64,000 bases of DNA from Micropruina glycogenica (GCF_900289045.1 NZ_LT985188.1:992001-1056000), one strand, 5' to 3'; positions 8,531 to 16,909 are shown, counted from the first letter of the stretch. Translations and numbers: made by a program. Notes: generated by a model not told the origin, from the sequence alone.

Positions 8531-10102
8531 GTGACCGACCGCCTGCACGCCCTGCCGTGGTGGGTGCGCGGTTCACTGGCCGGCCTGACCGGCGCGACCG
8601 CCTCGCTCGGCTTCGCCCCTGTGGGTTGGTGGCCGGTGCTGATCGGTTGTGTCGCGGCCTTCTCACTGCTCGCCATCACCGCTCCCGGCTGGCGGCAGGC
8701 CGCCCTCACGGGCCTGTGTTACGGGCTGGGCCTGTACCTGATCGCTATTCGCTGGCTCAGCGTGATCTTCACCGAGGCGATGCTCGGCCTGGCCGGTCTC
8801 GAAGCCGTCTTTCTGGCCGGTCTGGCCCTACTGCTTCGGTTGGCCGGACGCTCCCGCTACTGGCCCCAGCTGGCCGCCGGCTGCTGGGTGCTCACCGAGT
8901 ACACGTTCTCGAATCAGCCGTTCGGCGGCTTTCCCTGGTTGCGCCTGGGCTACACGGTGATCGACTCGCCGCTGGCCGGTGTGCTGCCACTGGTCGGCGT
9001 TCCGGGGGCGACGTTCGCCGTCGCCCTGGTGGCCCAGCTGCTGGCCTGGACGGTGCTGAGCGCGCAGGGCCTGCGGCGTCGAGCGCTGGGTCTGGGCACC
9101 GCCGTCGTCGTGCTGCTCAGCGGCACGTTGGGGCTGCTGGTGCCGGCCGGCACCGAGACCGGCACCGTCTCGGTGGGCTACGTGCAGGGCAACGCGCCCG
9201 GCGGGGGCGTGTACGGTTTGGGCGCCCCGCGCACCCTGACCCGCAACCACGTGGCCGAAACCGAGCGCTTGGCCGCCAAGATAGCCGCCGGTGAGGTGGC
9301 CAGGCCCGACTTCGTGGTCTGGCCCGAGAACGGCACCGACATGGACCCGTTCACAGACACCCTGACGAATCAACTGGTCAAACAGGCCGTGGCTGCGGTG
9401 AACGTACCCATTCTGATCGGCACCATCACCGACGGACCCGGCCCCAACGAGCGGCAGACCGCCGCGATCGTGTGGGATCCCGTCACCGGCGCTCAGGCCC
9501 GCTACGACAAGCGCAACCTGGTGCCTTTCGGCGAATGGGTGCCGTTGCGTGGTCTGCTCGAACCGCTCTTTCCGGTGGTCGCCTACGTGGGCGCCCAATC
9601 GATACCCGGCACAGGGCCGGGCGTGCTGAACGTCCAGCTGCCCGACCGCACCGTCGCGGTCGGCGACCTGATCTGCTACGAGGTCGCCTACGACGCCACC
9701 GTGCACGACACGGTGCTCGGGGGTGCGCAGATCAACGTGGTGCAGAGCAGCAACGCCATGTACGTGGGCACCACGCAGGTGCCGCAGCAGTTCGCGATCA
9801 CCCGCACCCGGGCGGCTGAACTGCGCCGAGACGTGCTGGTCGTCACCACCACCGGCACCTCGGGGCTGATCAGGCCGGACGGCTCGGTGGCGTTCACGCT
9901 GCCCGAGTTTCAGCCGGCCTCGGGTGTGGTCGAACTGCCTCTGCGCAGCGGACTCACGCCCGCGGTATGGCTGTCGGGTTGGCTCGAACTGGGCGGCAGC
10001 CTGATCACCGTGGCCGCTCTCGCACTCCTGGTGGTTCGTGGCCGGCGACGTGAACCGGTGCGGCAGAATGGTTCGGACGACCCGATTCAGGAGACCCCGT
10101 GA
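8531..10102 (+). CDS. lnt: Apolipoprotein N-acyltransferase
   Basis: This 523-residue membrane enzyme N-acylates the lipid-modified cysteine of lipoproteins, the last step after Lgt and LspA. About six N-terminal membrane helices are followed by an extracellular nitrilase-fold domain and a final helix. The catalytic triad is visible: Glu in VWPENGTD, Lys in YDKRNLVPFGEWVP and Cys in GDLICYEVAYD. The GTG start at 8531 follows a -10-like TAGCAT. The next gene, ppm, overlaps by 4 bases. In mycobacteria the two functions can be fused in one protein; here they are separate. Confidence 0.93.
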   Translation: MTDRLHALPWWVRGSLAGLTGATASLGFAPVGWWPVLIGCVAAFSLLAITAPGWRQAALTGLCYGLGLYLIAIRWLSVIFTEAMLGLAGLEAVFLAGLALLLRLAGRSRYWPQLAAGCWVLTEYTFSNQPFGGFPWLRLGYTVIDSPLAGVLPLVGVPGATFAVALVAQLLAWTVLSAQGLRRRALGLGTAVVVLLSGTLGLLVPAGTETGTVSVGYVQGNAPGGGVYGLGAPRTLTRNHVAETERLAAKIAAGEVARPDFVVWPENGTDMDPFTDTLTNQLVKQAVAAVNVPILIGTITDGPGPNERQTAAIVWDPVTGAQARYDKRNLVPFGEWVPLRGLLEPLFPVVAYVGAQSIPGTGPGVLNVQLPDRTVAVGDLICYEVAYDATVHDTVLGGAQINVVQSSNAMYVGTTQVPQQFAITRTRAAELRRDVLVVTTTGTSGLIRPDGSVAFTLPEFQPASGVVELPLRSGLTPAVWLSGWLELGGSLITVAALALLVVRGRRREPVRQNGSDDPIQETP

Positions 10103-11190
10103 CGCAACCCGCGAGCAACACCGCTACCACGCCCGACTGGGCCGAACTGGGCGCGGTGCTCGTCATCATTCCCACCTACAACGAGGCCGAGAACATCGGC
10201 CCGATCGTGGCCCGCCTGCGCGCGGCGGTGCCCGATGCCGACGTGTTGATCGCCGACGACAACTCACCCGACGGCACCGGACGGCTCGCCGACGACCTGG
10301 CCGCCGCCGACGATCACGTGCATGTGCTGCACCGCAAGGCCAAAGAGGGCCTCGGCGCCACGTACGTGGCGTCGTTCCGCTGGGGTCTGGAGCGTGGTTA
10401 CGGCGTGCTGGTCGAGCACGACGCCGACGGCTCGCACCAGCCCGAGCAACTGCCCAGCATGCTGCGGGCGCTGCGCACCGCCGACATGGTGAAGGGTTCG
10501 CGCTGGGTGCAGGGCGGATCGGTGGTCAACTGGCCGTGGCACCGCAAGCTGCTCAGCCAGGGCGGCTCGCTGTGGTCGCGCACCCTTCTCGGCCTGCCGA
10601 TCAAGGACGTCACCGGCGGCTTCACCGCCTTTCGCGCCGACACCCTGCGCGGTATCGGCTTGGACGGCATCGAGTCGGCCGGCTACGCCTTTCAGGTCGA
10701 CCTGGCCCGCCGGGCGGTCGAGCACGGCTACACCGTCGCCGAGGTGCCGATCGAGTTCATCGAGCGCCAGCGCGGCGATTCGAAGATGAGCGGCGGCATC
10801 GTGGCCGAGGCCATGCTGCTGACCACCCGCTGGGGGCTGGCCAAGCGCACCCACCAGTTCGCCGACTGGCTGGGCTACGCCAAAGACAACGCCACCCTGG
10901 CCGGCGAGGTGGGCGACAAGGTGGGCCCCGGTGTGGCCAAGTACGCCGAGCAGGCCCAGCACGTCGCCCACGACGTCACCGACAAGGTCGTCGCCGAGGC
11001 CCAGCGGCTCAGCCGCGAGGTGTCGAAGCTGGCCGCGGAGGCGTCCGACCAGCTCGGCCCCGAGGTCGAGAAGTACGCCGCGCAGGCCAGCCACGCGGTG
11101 GCCGAACTGACCGAACGCATCAAGGCTCGGGTCGCCGACACGTCGAAGGGTGGCCCGCAGGGGTCCAACCCGAAGGACAGCGACGCGTGA
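10099..11190 (+). CDS. ppm1: Polyprenol monophosphomannose synthase with helical tail
   Basis: This 363-residue protein has a GT2-family catalytic domain (residues 1-250) that should transfer mannose from GDP-mannose to polyprenyl phosphate, supplying lipoglycan and protein mannosylation. Motifs are VIIPTYNEAENI, ADDNSPDGTG and LVEHDADGSHQPEQ. Unlike a minimal enzyme of about 260 residues, it carries a charged Ala-rich tail of about 100 residues. Two related blocks in the tail, GVAKYAEQAQH and EVEKYAAQASH, suggest a duplicated amphipathic helix. Its GTG overlaps the end of lnt and its stop overlaps the start of fxsA, so the three form an operon. Confidence 0.9.
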   Translation: MTQPASNTATTPDWAELGAVLVIIPTYNEAENIGPIVARLRAAVPDADVLIADDNSPDGTGRLADDLAAADDHVHVLHRKAKEGLGATYVASFRWGLERGYGVLVEHDADGSHQPEQLPSMLRALRTADMVKGSRWVQGGSVVNWPWHRKLLSQGGSLWSRTLLGLPIKDVTGGFTAFRADTLRGIGLDGIESAGYAFQVDLARRAVEHGYTVAEVPIEFIERQRGDSKMSGGIVAEAMLLTTRWGLAKRTHQFADWLGYAKDNATLAGEVGDKVGPGVAKYAEQAQHVAHDVTDKVVAEAQRLSREVSKLAAEASDQLGPEVEKYAAQASHAVAELTERIKARVADTSKGGPQGSNPKDSDA

Positions 11191-11735
11191 CCACCCCGCA
11201 GCAGCCCCGCGCGCGCCGGCCCTGGCTGGCGCCGCTGCTCCTGGTGTTCTTCATCACCGTTCCGATCATCGAGGTGTGGCTGCTGGTCGCTGTGGGTCAG
11301 CGCATCGGGGCCCTGCCCACCATCGGGTTGCTGATCGCCGAGGCGTTTCTCGGTGCGTGGCTGATGCGGCGCGAAGGGTCGAAGACGTGGCGGGCGCTCA
11401 ACACCGCGATCACGACCGGCAAGCTGCCCACGGGCGAAATGCTTGACGCCGTGCTGGTGATGGTCGGCGGCGTCATGCTGATGCTGCCCGGCTTCTTCAC
11501 CGACATCTTCGGGCTGATCTTTCTGCTGCCGTTCACCCGGCCGATCGCCCGCAACCTGCTGCACCTGTTCATCGCCCGCCGAGCGGCACGCTCGGGCCTC
11601 GATTTGGACGTCATGCGGGCCAAGGTCGAGCGCGACACCCTGATTCGTGGCGAGACCGTGCCCGACGACGCGCCGCGCAAGGATCCTGAGCCCCCGTCGG
11701 ATCAGATCGTGATCAAGGGCGAGATCGAACCCTGA
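11187..11735 (+). CDS. fxsA: FxsA family membrane protein
   Basis: This 182-residue protein of the FxsA family (known from E. coli for relieving phage-T7 exclusion) has three to four hydrophobic helices. The family blocks are PIIEVWLLVAVGQRIG, GAWLMRREGSKTW and LPGFFTDIFGLIFLLP. The charged C-terminus is cytosolic. I chose the GTG at 11187, which overlaps the ppm stop; the frame continues upstream only as shadow of ppm. The lnt/ppm-fxsA-rbpA neighbourhood is, as I recall, conserved in mycobacteria. Its molecular role is unclear. Confidence 0.88.
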   Translation: MTTPQQPRARRPWLAPLLLVFFITVPIIEVWLLVAVGQRIGALPTIGLLIAEAFLGAWLMRREGSKTWRALNTAITTGKLPTGEMLDAVLVMVGGVMLMLPGFFTDIFGLIFLLPFTRPIARNLLHLFIARRAARSGLDLDVMRAKVERDTLIRGETVPDDAPRKDPEPPSDQIVIKGEIEP

Positions 11736-11772
11736 GCGACCCGTCGGTCGAGCTTGTCCAGACCCATTCCCG

Positions 11773-11849
11773 CGCGAGATTGCGTCCGATTTGGGGGGCC
11801 GCTCGCCTCAGTACGCGTGACTGCCCCTCAACTCGGACGCAATCTCGCG
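11773..11849. repeat. 17-bp perfect inverted repeat (TCTCGCG-type palindrome)
   Basis: CGCGAGATTGCGTCCGA at 11773-11789 is the exact reverse complement of 11833-11849, with a 43-base spacer. It is the first of three repeat units in the 428-base gene-free stretch 11736-12163, after fxsA. No coding potential is seen. It could form a long hairpin or be a miniature mobile-type element. Confidence 0.65.
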
Positions 11850-11900
11850 AGGGTTTGCTCAACCCTGGCTTCTGCGGGGCTCGTCAGCACCCAACTTCTC

Positions 11901-12005
11901 TGTCATCCCGGCGGACGCGGGCATCTCGTACGGGGCTGGCCCGCGATTGCGCGTTCCGTCCTGTGGCATGGCAGTGCGGAGATTCCGGCGTTCGCCGGAA
12001 TGACG
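11901..12005. repeat. REP-like pair, head-to-head
   Basis: A degenerate copy beginning GTCATCCCGGCG near 11903 is followed, in opposite orientation, by a perfect REP unit at 11979-12005 (GAGATTCCGGCG, TTCG loop, CGCCGGAATGACG reading). The two halves flank about 45 bases. The unit recurs at least nine more times in this window, always outside genes or just touching stop codons. Confidence 0.7.
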
Positions 12006-12024
12006 GTAGACCTGCACGTGTCAA

Positions 12025-12128
12025 GCGGAGCGGGGGCGCCCCTGTCAGGGTGTGGTCGGGCGTTTGCGCACTGCGAGGCGCTAGCCGAGCAGTTCAGCAG
12101 GGGCGGGACAGGGGCGCCTCCGCTCCGC
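12025..12128. repeat. 104-bp element with 22-bp terminal inverted repeats (copy 1)
   Basis: The ends GCGGAGCGGGGGCGCCCCTG... (12025-12046) and 12107-12128 are inverted repeats matching at 21 of 22 positions. The 60-base core is almost identical to the second copy at 62769-62870. It lies between fxsA and rbpA. This looks like a miniature inverted-repeat element or a mobile structured RNA; no protein is convincing on either strand. Confidence 0.75.
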
Positions 12129-12163
12129 GGCAACAGAACGCAACCAAGCGACCAGCGGGAGCC

Positions 12164-12496
12164 TCAGTCGTTGCCGCGGATCTCGTCCAAACGTTCGGCG
12201 AGCAGTTCCTCGAGCTCTTCGATCGAGCGGCGCTCGCGCAGCATGTCCCAGTGGGTGCGGGGCGGTTTGACCTCTTTCGCCTCGGGTTCGACGCCGTCCG
12301 ACCGGCGCGCCACGGCACCGCAGCGCGGGCATTCCCACGCGGTGGGCAACTCGGCCTCTTCGGCGAAGGTGATCGAGAAATGATGGCCCTTGGGGCAGTC
12401 GAAACCGATGTCTTGACGGGCTGCGAACTCGACTCCCGCGCCGTCGGCGAAGCTCTTCGAGCCCAACCCGGACCCGCGCAACGATCGTTCAGCCAT
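12164..12496 (-). CDS. rbpA: RNA polymerase-binding protein RbpA
   Basis: This 110-residue protein matches actinobacterial RbpA, which binds RNA polymerase and group 1/2 sigma factors and stabilises the open promoter complex. The N-terminus MAERSLRGSGLGSKSF is characteristic. The core domain carries DCPKGHHF and WECPRCG, which could bind zinc. The basic linker and the sigma-interaction segment (THWDMLRERRSIEELEELL) are intact. It stands alone, with repeats downstream and a convergent fxsA. Confidence 0.95.
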   Translation of the reverse strand: MAERSLRGSGLGSKSFADGAGVEFAARQDIGFDCPKGHHFSITFAEEAELPTAWECPRCGAVARRSDGVEPEAKEVKPPRTHWDMLRERRSIEELEELLAERLDEIRGND

Positions 12497-12568
12497 GCCT
12501 CTCCCTCCGCCGGACGGCCGGGGTGACGGCCGTACCGTCCCCCAAGCTACTCCGTGTGACCAAGCGGT

Positions 12569-13918
12569 TCACAAGACCTTGGGTAACACGTTTCCGGCCT
12601 CGAGTATTCCCTTGCGCATGTCGACCCTGGTCAGTAACAGCCCGCCGACAAGGAAGAACACCACCAGAGCGAGAATCGCGAGACGGTAGCTCTGGCTGAA
12701 CTGAAAGACCAGTGCGAAGCTCAGCGTGCCCAGCCAACTCGTGCCCCGTTCCATCGCCTGATAGAAGCTGAAGTATTCGGCCTCGCGGCCCTTGGGCACC
12801 AGTTGTGAATACATCGACCGGCTCAGCGCCTGCGTGCCGCCCATCACCAGGCCGATCGCGGCCCCCAATGCCAGCAACGCGACGAACACCCCCGCCGGCA
12901 GAAAGAACGCCACGGCCACCACGGCGAACCAGATCACGATGCCGATCAGCACGGTGCGTTTGGCGCCCAGCACACCGGCCACCCGTCCGAACAGCAAGGC
13001 ACCGCCGAACGCGACGAACTGGGTGAGCAGAAACGTGATCATCACCTGCGAGGTCGACATCTGCAGTTCCGACTGCGCGTACAGGCTCGACTGGCCGATC
13101 ACGGTCTGAATGCCGTCGTTGTAGAACAGGTAGGCGGCCAGAAACAGCAGCGTCTGCGGGTAGTTGCGCAGGTCGGCGAAGGTGTTGGCCAGTTGGCGCA
13201 CCGGGTTGGTGCGCACCGTTGCTCGCGCCTGCAGACCGTCCAGGGCGCGGGGTGGCAGCGACCGCAGCCCGATCACCGGAATCAGCGTGAACAGCCCCCA
13301 CCACAGCCCCGCCGACAACAGGCTCAGCCTGATCGCCAGCCCGTAACTGATGCCCAGCGACTCATACGCGGTCATCGTCACCAGGTTGATCGCCAGCAGC
13401 AGCCCACCGCCCAGGTAGCCCAACGCCCAGCCGCGACTCGACACCCGGTCGCGGTCGTCGGGTTGGGCGATGCGCACCAGAATGCCGTCGTAGATCACCT
13501 GGGACGCCCCGACGCACACGTTGGCGACGATCATCAGCACCGCGCCGAGCTGCCAGTTGGTGTCGGCCACGAAGAACATCGCGGATGCCGCTGCAGCGCC
13601 CACCCAGGCCAGGCCCCCCAGCCACCACTGCGGGTGCTTCGACCGGTCGGCGATCACGCCGATGATCAGCAGCGCGACCAGGCTGAGGATCGTCGAGATG
13701 GTGACCAGAAAGGGGTGTACAGCACCCGGCAGCACAGCGAAGCCGAGCAGGTTCACCGGCGTGCTGCACACCTCGCCTGCGGACAGGTCGGGGCAGGCGG
13801 CCCGCGTGGCGATGCTGGTGAGGTAGGGCCCCAGAATCACCGTGGCGGTCGTGGTGACGTAGGCGGAGTTGGCCCAGTCGTACCAGTACCAGGCGCGCTG
13901 CTGCCGGGTGCTCTTCAT
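12569..13918 (-). CDS. MFS transporter, UMF1/Atg22-like family
   Basis: This 449-residue membrane protein has about twelve hydrophobic helices. The N-terminal block AWYWYDWANSAYVTTTATVILGP is abbreviated here as WYDWANSAY plus TATVILGP, which marks the UMF1 group related to vacuolar Atg22 effluxers. A conserved RVSSRGWALGYLGGGLLL lies between helices 4 and 5. I chose the ATG at 13918, which overlaps the upstream glycerophosphodiesterase gene by 4 bases. Bacterial members are of unknown substrate. The coupling with a phosphodiesterase might hint at export or uptake of a lipid-derived solute, but this is inference. Confidence 0.85.
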   Translation of the reverse strand: MKSTRQQRAWYWYDWANSAYVTTTATVILGPYLTSIATRAACPDLSAGEVCSTPVNLLGFAVLPGAVHPFLVTISTILSLVALLIIGVIADRSKHPQWWLGGLAWVGAAAASAMFFVADTNWQLGAVLMIVANVCVGASQVIYDGILVRIAQPDDRDRVSSRGWALGYLGGGLLLAINLVTMTAYESLGISYGLAIRLSLLSAGLWWGLFTLIPVIGLRSLPPRALDGLQARATVRTNPVRQLANTFADLRNYPQTLLFLAAYLFYNDGIQTVIGQSSLYAQSELQMSTSQVMITFLLTQFVAFGGALLFGRVAGVLGAKRTVLIGIVIWFAVVAVAFFLPAGVFVALLALGAAIGLVMGGTQALSRSMYSQLVPKGREAEYFSFYQAMERGTSWLGTLSFALVFQFSQSYRLAILALVVFFLVGGLLLTRVDMRKGILEAGNVLPKVL

Positions 13919-14766
13919 CGGTTTCCTTCCCACAGGTCGCGCTCGATCAGCACGTCGCGCAACACGTCGATGCGGTCGCTGACCAGGCCGTCGACACCGA
14001 GGTCGATCAGCCGGTGCATCTCCTTGGCCTCGTTGACGGTCCAGACGTGCACGACCCGGCCCGCTTGGTGCGCCGAGCGGACGAGGCCGCGAGTCACCAC
14101 CGGCAACCGGTCGTGCCAGGCCCGCACCGGTATCTGCAGCGCCACACCGGGGGAGCGGACGAGCCGGCGCACGCCGGGCGCGTACGCGCGCAGGGCGATG
14201 CCGGGCGCTCCGACGCTGGTGGCCACCCGTCGTCCGGCCAGTCGACGAAAGGCGCTGAGGCGGGCCTGCGAGAACGACCCGACGCACACCCGGTCGTGCG
14301 CCCGATGCGCGTCGATCGCACGGGCCAGGGGTTCGACGGCCCGGGCCACCTTCAGGTCGATGTTGAACCGGGCCTCGGGCAGGGTCTCGAACAGTTCGTC
14401 CATGGTGACGATCGGGTCGGTGCCGGCCACCCGCAACCTGCTCAGTTCGTGCCAGGGCAGGGCTTCGGGCGCGCCCCGGCCGTCGGTGACGCGATCGAGA
14501 GTGTTGTCGTGAAAACTGAACAACACCCCGTCCGACGAGGTGTGCACGTCGGTCTCGAGGTAGCGGTAGCCGTACTCGACGGCGCTCCGAAAGGCGTGCA
14601 GGGTGTTCTCGCGGGGCTGGTCGTCGGGGCAGAGGTAGCCGCCCCGGTGGGCCAGTGCGGCGAACCGGGTGTCGAAGTAGCGGTAGTCGCCGGCCTGCAC
14701 GCGCCCCAGTATGCGCGAGGGCACGGACGCTGTCACGCATGGTGCGCAGCGGGTGTTCCGGTTCAT
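13915..14766 (-). CDS. Glycerophosphodiester phosphodiesterase
   Basis: This GDPD-family TIM-barrel enzyme hydrolyses glycerophosphodiesters to glycerol 3-phosphate and an alcohol. The catalytic and metal residues are in AHRGG, PRENTLHAF, LETDVHTSSDG and FHDNTLDR. The start is uncertain: ATG at 14766 gives 283 residues, whereas GTG at 14700 (just before QAGDYRYF) is closer to the domain, and the frame is open to 14799. No signal peptide is obvious. It is the first gene of a two-gene unit with the MFS gene. Confidence 0.85.
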   Translation of the reverse strand: MNRNTRCAPCVTASVPSRILGRVQAGDYRYFDTRFAALAHRGGYLCPDDQPRENTLHAFRSAVEYGYRYLETDVHTSSDGVLFSFHDNTLDRVTDGRGAPEALPWHELSRLRVAGTDPIVTMDELFETLPEARFNIDLKVARAVEPLARAIDAHRAHDRVCVGSFSQARLSAFRRLAGRRVATSVGAPGIALRAYAPGVRRLVRSPGVALQIPVRAWHDRLPVVTRGLVRSAHQAGRVVHVWTVNEAKEMHRLIDLGVDGLVSDRIDVLRDVLIERDLWEGNR

Positions 14767-14769
14767 AAT
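14764..14769 (+). promoter_or_regulatory. Putative -10 element (CATAAT), leaderless start
   Basis: CATAAT ends 7 bases before the ATG at 14777 and there is no ribosome site. It overlaps the proposed start region of the divergent phosphodiesterase gene. Confidence 0.5.
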
Positions 14770-14776
14770 CGGTGCC

Positions 14777-15157
14777 ATGACGGACACCTCAGCACCCATT
14801 CGTCAGGCCCTGCGCGACGCGCTTCCGGGGGCCATGAAAGCGCGCGACACCCCGAGTCGCAACGCGATTCGATCGGCTCTCGCGGCCATCGAGAACGCCG
14901 AGGCCGTCTCGGTCGAGCAGCCAAGTGCCGGCGGTGGCTCGCTCGTCACCAGCGAACACGTCGCGGGCACGTCCGTCGGGGTGGGTGCGGCCGAGGCGCC
15001 GCGCCGCGAACTCGACGAGGAGCACGCGCTCGAGATCGTCAGTGCCGAGCGTGACGAACGGCTGTCGGCGGCCGCCGAACTTCGTGCCGCCGGCCAGGAG
15101 CAGCGAGCGGCCGACCTCGAAGCGGAGGCGGCCGCGTTGGACGCCTTCTTGTGCTGA
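14777..15157 (+). CDS. GatB/YqeY domain-containing protein
   Basis: This 126-residue protein corresponds to the YqeY family, a helical domain related to the C-terminus of the GatB amidotransferase subunit. Typical features are the N-terminal IRQALRDALPGAMKARDTPSRNAIRSAL and the charged second half with ERDERLSAAAELRAAG; I abbreviate the first as RNAIRSALAAIE. The middle contains an inserted Gly/Ser/Ala-rich stretch. It may assist tRNA-dependent amidation, but most members are uncharacterised. The ATG at 14777 follows a -10-like CATAAT. Confidence 0.8.
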   Translation: MTDTSAPIRQALRDALPGAMKARDTPSRNAIRSALAAIENAEAVSVEQPSAGGGSLVTSEHVAGTSVGVGAAEAPRRELDEEHALEIVSAERDERLSAAAELRAAGQEQRAADLEAEAAALDAFLC

Positions 15158-15225
15158 CTAGGCGACTCGGCGGCTGCCCCTGACCGGTGAGTGCACGAGT
15201 TTTCGGTTGCGGCTCGGCTGGGCCA

Positions 15226-15231
15226 GACTAT
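15226..15231 (+). promoter_or_regulatory. Putative -10 element (GACTAT) for leaderless pdxY
   Basis: GACTAT lies 6 bases before the GTG at 15238. No ribosome site is present. This supports that GTG over an upstream in-frame GTG at 15187. Confidence 0.45.
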
Positions 15232-15237
15232 GGGCTC

Positions 15238-16092
15238 GTGACTACGATCCTTTCGATCCAGTCGTCTGTCGCCTACGGCCACGTGGGCAACAGCGCGGCA
15301 ACCTTTCCCCTCATGCGCTCGGGCATCGAGGTGTGGCCGGTGCTCACCGTCCACTTCTCGAACCACACAGGCTACGGTGAATGGCGCGGGCCGCTGCTTG
15401 CCGCGTCAGAAGTGGCCGAGGTGATCCGGGGCATCGACGAGCGTGACGTGCTGGGCCGGGTGGACGCCGTGCTGTCGGGCTATCAGGGTGCCGAAGAGGT
15501 TGGTGCGGTGGTGCTCGACGCCGTCGAGCTGGTGAAGCAGCGCAGCCCTAAGGCCATCTACTGCTGCGACCCGGTGATGGGCGACGTGGGCCGAGGCTTC
15601 TTCGTGCGGCCGGGCATTCCCGAGTTCATGCGCGACCGGGTGGTGCCGAAGGCCGATATCGTCACCCCCAACCACTTCGAGCTCGACTTTCTCACCGGCC
15701 ACGAAAGCCACACCCTCGATGCGGTGATCGACGCCGCCCACGCCCTGCGCGTCAGGGGACCCGAGACCGTGTTGGTCACCTCAGTGGTGGTCGACGGCAC
15801 CGCCGACGACGAGTTGACCATGCTGGCCGTCACCGGCGAAGGGGCCTGGCAGGTGGTCACCCCCCGGCTCGACCGCATCTTCACGGGCTCGGGCGACCTC
15901 ACCGCGGCCATGTTCCTGGCCAACTACCTGCGCAGCGGCTCGGCCGCAGAGGCGGTCGGACAGACCGGCGACATCGTCTACTCGGTGCTGAAACAGACCA
16001 GCGAATCGGGGCTCAGCGAACTGCAACTCGTGGCCGCGCAAGACGAGATCGTCTCTCCGACCTACCACTTCGACGTCACCCAGGTGCGCTGA
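15238..16092 (+). CDS. pdxY: Pyridoxal kinase
   Basis: This 284-residue ribokinase-fold enzyme phosphorylates pyridoxal (and probably related vitamers) in the B6 salvage pathway. It begins with ILSIQSSVAYGHVGNSAA, the PdxY/PdxK signature, and carries YCCDPVMGD, IVTPNHFELDFLTG and the GxGD-like anion-hole motif FTGSGDLTAA. The length matches the E. coli enzyme. The GTG at 15238 fits both length and the -10-like element. A palindromic hairpin follows the stop. Confidence 0.93.
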   Translation: MTTILSIQSSVAYGHVGNSAATFPLMRSGIEVWPVLTVHFSNHTGYGEWRGPLLAASEVAEVIRGIDERDVLGRVDAVLSGYQGAEEVGAVVLDAVELVKQRSPKAIYCCDPVMGDVGRGFFVRPGIPEFMRDRVVPKADIVTPNHFELDFLTGHESHTLDAVIDAAHALRVRGPETVLVTSVVVDGTADDELTMLAVTGEGAWQVVTPRLDRIFTGSGDLTAAMFLANYLRSGSAAEAVGQTGDIVYSVLKQTSESGLSELQLVAAQDEIVSPTYHFDVTQVR

Positions 16093-16099
16093 CCCAGAA

Positions 16100-16119
16100 T
16101 CAGGGGACGGTTCCCCTGA
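16100..16119. terminator. Hairpin TCAGGGG/CCCCTGA
   Basis: A 7-bp perfect stem with loop ACGGTT lies between convergent pdxY and map. The sequence contains the GGGGACGGTTCC repeat core found at 1923 and 7107. It probably terminates both genes. Confidence 0.6.
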
Positions 16120-16134
16120 ACCGCGCGGCGTCGG

Positions 16135-16902
16135 TTACCGCGCCGTCATCACGATCGGGTCGCCGTCGGTGATGGCGATGGTGTGCTCACTGTGCGCCGT
16201 GCGTGAACCGTCGGCGCTGCGAATGGTCCAGCCATCGGGGTCCATCACGATCTGATCGGTGCCGGCCATCAGCCACGGCTCGATGGCGATCACCAACCCC
16301 GGGCGAAGCGCGAAGCCCCGGCCGGCACGGCCGTCGTTCGAAATGTGCGGGTCACCGTGCATGGTGCGGCCCACCCCGTGGCCACCGAACTGGGTGTTGA
16401 CGCCGTAACCGTATTCGCGGGCCGTCGCCCCGATGGCGGCGCTCAGGTCGCCGACCTTCTTGCCCGGACGGGCCACCTCGATGGCCCTTGCCAGCGCCAC
16501 CTCGGTGGCCTCGATCAGCTTCAGGTCCTCATCGCGCGGGGTGCCCACCACCACGCTGAGCGCCGAGTCGCACACCCACCCGTCGACGCTCACGGCGAAG
16601 TCGAAGCTGACCAGGTCGCCGTCGCGCAGCTTGTACGTGTGGGGCAGCCCGTGCAGCACGGCGTCGTTGACGCTGGTGCACAGCACCTTGCCGAACGGCC
16701 CGCGGCCGAACGACGGCGCGTAGTCGATGTAGCACGAGGTGGCGCCGCGCTCACGAATCATGTCGTGTGCGAGCGCGTCCAGGTCGAGCAGGTCGACCCC
16801 GACGGCGGCGACCTCAGCAAGCGCGGTCAACACCTGCGCCACGAACGCCCCGGCTGGACGCATCTCGGTCAGTTGAGCGGGGGAGAGCAACTCGATCGGC
16901 AC
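16135..16902 (-). CDS. map: Type I methionine aminopeptidase
   Basis: This 255-residue enzyme removes the initiator methionine from nascent proteins. The dinuclear-metal ligands are present: two Asp in SFDFA and VCDSALS, His in GGHGVGRTMHGDPHI, and Glu in IAIEPWL and SEHTIAI. I chose the GTG at 16902 (VPIELLSPAQL) because it matches family length and has a TAGGCT -10 seven bases upstream; the longer frame to 16995 adds an unlikely Cys-rich leader. It is convergent with pdxY. Confidence 0.92.
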   Translation of the reverse strand: MPIELLSPAQLTEMRPAGAFVAQVLTALAEVAAVGVDLLDLDALAHDMIRERGATSCYIDYAPSFGRGPFGKVLCTSVNDAVLHGLPHTYKLRDGDLVSFDFAVSVDGWVCDSALSVVVGTPRDEDLKLIEATEVALARAIEVARPGKKVGDLSAAIGATAREYGYGVNTQFGGHGVGRTMHGDPHISNDGRAGRGFALRPGLVIAIEPWLMAGTDQIVMDPDGWTIRSADGSRTAHSEHTIAITDGDPIVMTAR

Positions 16903-16909
16903 GCGCAGC

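Noticed and set aside
11903-12133. Small proteins encoded in either strand of the 103-bp element (for example the string with SASQCANARPHPDRG)
   Set aside because: The same peptide appears at both copies only because the DNA is conserved; there is no start context, and the terminal inverted repeats explain the conservation better.
13193-14512. A 439-codon plus-strand frame opposite the MFS and phosphodiesterase genes
   Set aside because: Shadow of the minus-strand genes; rich in Gln, His and Arg with no recognisable domain.
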